DNA of 64,000 bases from Ensifer adhaerens (GTDB taxonomy: Bacteria > Pseudomonadota > Alphaproteobacteria > Rhizobiales > Rhizobiaceae), in NCBI RefSeq assembly GCF_002940685.1, contig NZ_PNFP01000010.1, positions 248,001 to 312,000 on the forward strand, read 5' to 3'. The notes beneath the pieces are model-generated. The model had not been told where the DNA came from. It worked only from the letters and a program-made list of their open reading frames with translations, and searched no databases. The first letter of the stretch is position 1, and each line of letters opens with the position of its first letter. A program made the position numbers and the translations under genes. Below, in pieces: positions 61,771-64,000 of the stretch.

Positions 61771-63947
61771 AGTCCTCAATCGTTGCCATTGCCGCTGTGA
61801 TGACTACGGCGATCGGGGTTGCCGGACTGACCGATGGCGGATTTTTGCGCCAGGACAACAGGAAACTCGGCAGCCTGACGGGCGAGAGCCAGGACACACC
61901 CGCCGCAGCCGGCCTTGCGGGTGAGGGCGCGCGCGGCGCACCGCCGCAGTTTACCGAAGTGGCCCAGGCCGACAGGCCCTCGGACGAAGCCAGAAGCGCA
62001 AGCAAGCCCCAGCCGGTGGTCGACGAATCGGCACTTCGCTACTTTGCCGCCAAGGGGGACACGGCGCGGCTTCAGGCGGAAATCTCGCGCCTGCGCTCGC
62101 TCTATCCCGACTGGGTGCCGCCCGCCGATCCGCTGGCGGTGCCGCGCAACACCGATGTCGCTCTCGAAACCATGTGGCGGCTCTATTCGGAGGGCCGCTA
62201 CGCCGAGGTGCGCAAGGCGATCGCCGAACGCCAGGCGAAGGAAGCCGCCTGGCAGCCGCCGTCGGACCTGCTCGAGCGTCTCAACGTCGCCGAGGCCCGC
62301 GCCCGGCTGGTGAACGCCTCCGAGCTCAAGCAGTACGAGACCGTCATTTCGGCTGCCGCGAGCACGCCCAGCCTTTTGACCTGCTCCGAAGTGGACGTGC
62401 TCTGGCACGTCGCGAATGCCTTTGCGCAAACCAAGCGGCCCGAGCGCGCCCGCGACGCCTATCTCTATGTGCTGAAGAATTGCGAGAACCCACCCGAGCG
62501 TCTCGCGACCGTGCAGAAGGCAGCGGCCGTCTTGCCCTATGCCACGCTGCAGGATCTGCTCTCCTATGAGCGCACGACGCCTGAGGGCGTGCCGGAGTTC
62601 GAGAGCATTCGCGACGATCTCGCCCGCCGCTTCGTTGCAGAAGGTGACGGGGACAAGACGCTGGCGGTCGATCCGAAGTACGTCCAGCGGGTCGAGAAGC
62701 TGGCCGAGACCGGCGGCACTGCGAGCGACGCATTGCTGCTCGGCTGGTACCAGTTGCGCCGTGACAACATGAGCGCTGCCGAGCAATGGTTCCAACGGGC
62801 GCATGACAGGGAAGACAGTGCCTCCGCCGCGCAGGGCCTGGCCCTGACGCTGATTGCGCGCAAGGCGCCAGCCGAGGCCGAAGGCGTTCTCTATCGGTGG
62901 CGGGACAGCTCGCCCGATGCGCTTGCGACCTATTTTGCGGCGACAGCAAACCTCCTGGCGATCGATCCGCCGTTGGCCCTCGATGCGGCCGTTTTGGCAC
63001 GGATCGCTGCGGAAACGACCAAGGCCCGCGAGCCGGCGACGGCGCAGCAGTTCGGCTGGTATGCCCGCGCCCTCAACCAGCCGGCGACCGCCGCGCAATG
63101 GTTCGCCACTGCGCTCCGCTGGAAACCGGACGACGAACCCTCGGCCTACGGCCTCGCCCTCAGCCGTGACCAATTGGGCGACAAGGACGGCGTCGTTGAA
63201 ATTCAGCGCTTGTGGTCCGGTCGTTCCGAGCGCATCGCCCGCCTTGGCGAGGTCAAGGAGCTCGTCGACGACGTCAACCGCGTGCAGCAACCGATCGCCG
63301 AGGCGCAACGGACCCGACCGCAGGCTACCACAGGCACGGCCGTCGTGACGGAGCCGGCCGAGCAGCCGGTTGCCCAACGGCCCCGCGTCACCGGTTCTGC
63401 GCAGAAAGCCGTTCGAACGGGCGCCGGTTGCCGGACCACCATCAATCCGGCCGGAATGGCGCCGCAGGCGGCGCTGGCGCGCGGCTGGTGCCTGATGGAT
63501 CTCAATCGCCCGCTGGAGGCTGCCGAAGCCTTCGAGGTTGCCTTACAGGCGCAGGCTTCGCAGATCCGCGAAGACGCCGCCTATGGCCAGAGCCTTGCTT
63601 ACCTGCGCGCCGGCCTGACCAACAAGGCAGCGGTTGCCGCGACCAAGTCGACGCAGAGCCGGGGACGGGTCGACGAGCTTCAGACGGCGATCCTCGCCGA
63701 CCGCGCCATCGCGGCTTTCAACGCCAAGCGCTACCGCGAGGCGATCCTGTTTCTCGATCAGCTCGGGCAGATTTCAACCCGCCGCCAGGATCTGATGGTG
63801 CTGCGCGGCTACGCCTATATGAACCTCAAGTATCACGCGGAAGCGCGGCGCATCTTCGAAGCGCTCGCAGCCACCGGCAACCGCGACGCGATGCAGGGCC
63901 TTGCCGCCGTCGAGTCCAGCCAGGAAATCTGGCCGAACAAGAACTGA
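61767..63947 (+). CDS. TPR-repeat cellulose operon protein (BcsC-like periplasmic part)
   Basis: The 726-residue protein has an N-terminal signal or anchor (residues 1-24, MKSSIVAIAAVMTTAIGVAG) and then helical repeats of TPR type, clearest at about residues 200-260, 320-460 and 560-725. A low-complexity Thr/Pro/Gln stretch lies near residues 510-555. There is no C-terminal region resembling the BcsC outer-membrane beta-barrel. The ATG at 61767 overlaps the bcsZ stop; a GTG two codons upstream is less likely. It probably scaffolds the synthase in the periplasm. Confidence 0.85.
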   Translation: MKSSIVAIAAVMTTAIGVAGLTDGGFLRQDNRKLGSLTGESQDTPAAAGLAGEGARGAPPQFTEVAQADRPSDEARSASKPQPVVDESALRYFAAKGDTARLQAEISRLRSLYPDWVPPADPLAVPRNTDVALETMWRLYSEGRYAEVRKAIAERQAKEAAWQPPSDLLERLNVAEARARLVNASELKQYETVISAAASTPSLLTCSEVDVLWHVANAFAQTKRPERARDAYLYVLKNCENPPERLATVQKAAAVLPYATLQDLLSYERTTPEGVPEFESIRDDLARRFVAEGDGDKTLAVDPKYVQRVEKLAETGGTASDALLLGWYQLRRDNMSAAEQWFQRAHDREDSASAAQGLALTLIARKAPAEAEGVLYRWRDSSPDALATYFAATANLLAIDPPLALDAAVLARIAAETTKAREPATAQQFGWYARALNQPATAAQWFATALRWKPDDEPSAYGLALSRDQLGDKDGVVEIQRLWSGRSERIARLGEVKELVDDVNRVQQPIAEAQRTRPQATTGTAVVTEPAEQPVAQRPRVTGSAQKAVRTGAGCRTTINPAGMAPQAALARGWCLMDLNRPLEAAEAFEVALQAQASQIREDAAYGQSLAYLRAGLTNKAAVAATKSTQSRGRVDELQTAILADRAIAAFNAKRYREAILFLDQLGQISTRRQDLMVLRGYAYMNLKYHAEARRIFEALAATGNRDAMQGLAAVESSQEIWPNKN

Positions 63948-64000
63948 TCGGTTGCGGCCACGCGCAGCACCCTGTCCTTCATCCGCAATCCGGAGCACCG
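63948..64000. other. Window end after the cellulose operon
   Basis: The last 53 bases follow the TPR gene stop. No hairpin or start is visible, so further operon genes may continue beyond the window. Confidence 0.5.

Overview
The window is high-GC DNA from an alphaproteobacterium, most likely of the family Rhizobiaceae and probably Ensifer/Sinorhizobium. The reasons are a eukaryote-type glutamine synthetase II (glnII) behind a sigma-54 promoter, a bcsN-type cellulose operon, an NfeD protease with slipin, and a very high density of ABC uptake systems each beside its own regulator. No rRNA, tRNA, insertion sequence, prophage, CRISPR array or origin was seen. Coding density is about 90 percent and most genes sit in tight operons with ATGA or GTGA overlaps.

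Layout. 0-3.2 kb: dipeptidase, LysR regulator, quinone oxidoreductase. 3.2-10 kb (minus strand): a GntR regulator, nanE, nanK and a complete sugar ABC transporter, which look like an N-acetylmannosamine (or derivative) uptake and catabolism operon; no sialic acid lyase is present. 10-15.6 kb: single regulators with their likely targets (XRE-cupin, LysR/NmrA-like reductase, MocR/EamA exporter), each with a striking palindrome in the intergenic space. 15.8-17.05 kb: glnII with a sigma-54 promoter and a very strong bidirectional terminator. 17-24.1 kb (minus): GNAT acetyltransferase, NagZ-type beta-N-acetylhexosaminidase and a five-gene Dpp/Opp-type ABC transporter, probably for amino-sugar oligomers or muropeptides. 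24.1-28.2 kb: AT-rich spacer, YbaN-like and DUF2161 genes, then nfeD plus slipin.

28.2-37.7 kb: a system resembling ferric-type (FbpABC) transport by family, but with a fused permease, two paralogous binding proteins, an inositol-monophosphatase-family enzyme and a divergent two-component system with a large periplasmic sensor. I read this as a candidate phosphorylated-solute uptake system (AfuABC/PgtABC-like logic) with a dedicated sensing binding protein; TTAC direct repeats with 9-bp periodicity lie in the divergent promoter region. 37.7-45.9 kb: PAP2 phosphatase, an orphan fabZ paralogue, a second two-component system, a VirK/YbjX-family protein, a serine hydrolase, a GFA protein, a LysE exporter and an Lrp regulator.

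45.9-55 kb: a LacI-type regulator with a near-perfect 20-bp operator, divergent from an Rbs-type ABC transporter, a ketose 3-epimerase, an FGGY kinase and a class II aldolase, which together spell a complete ketose route (import, epimerise, phosphorylate, cleave). 55-64 kb: the cellulose operon bcsN-bcsA-bcsB-bcsZ plus a TPR protein. A recurring architectural theme is a GC-rich hairpin directly after each solute-binding-protein gene, before the membrane components.
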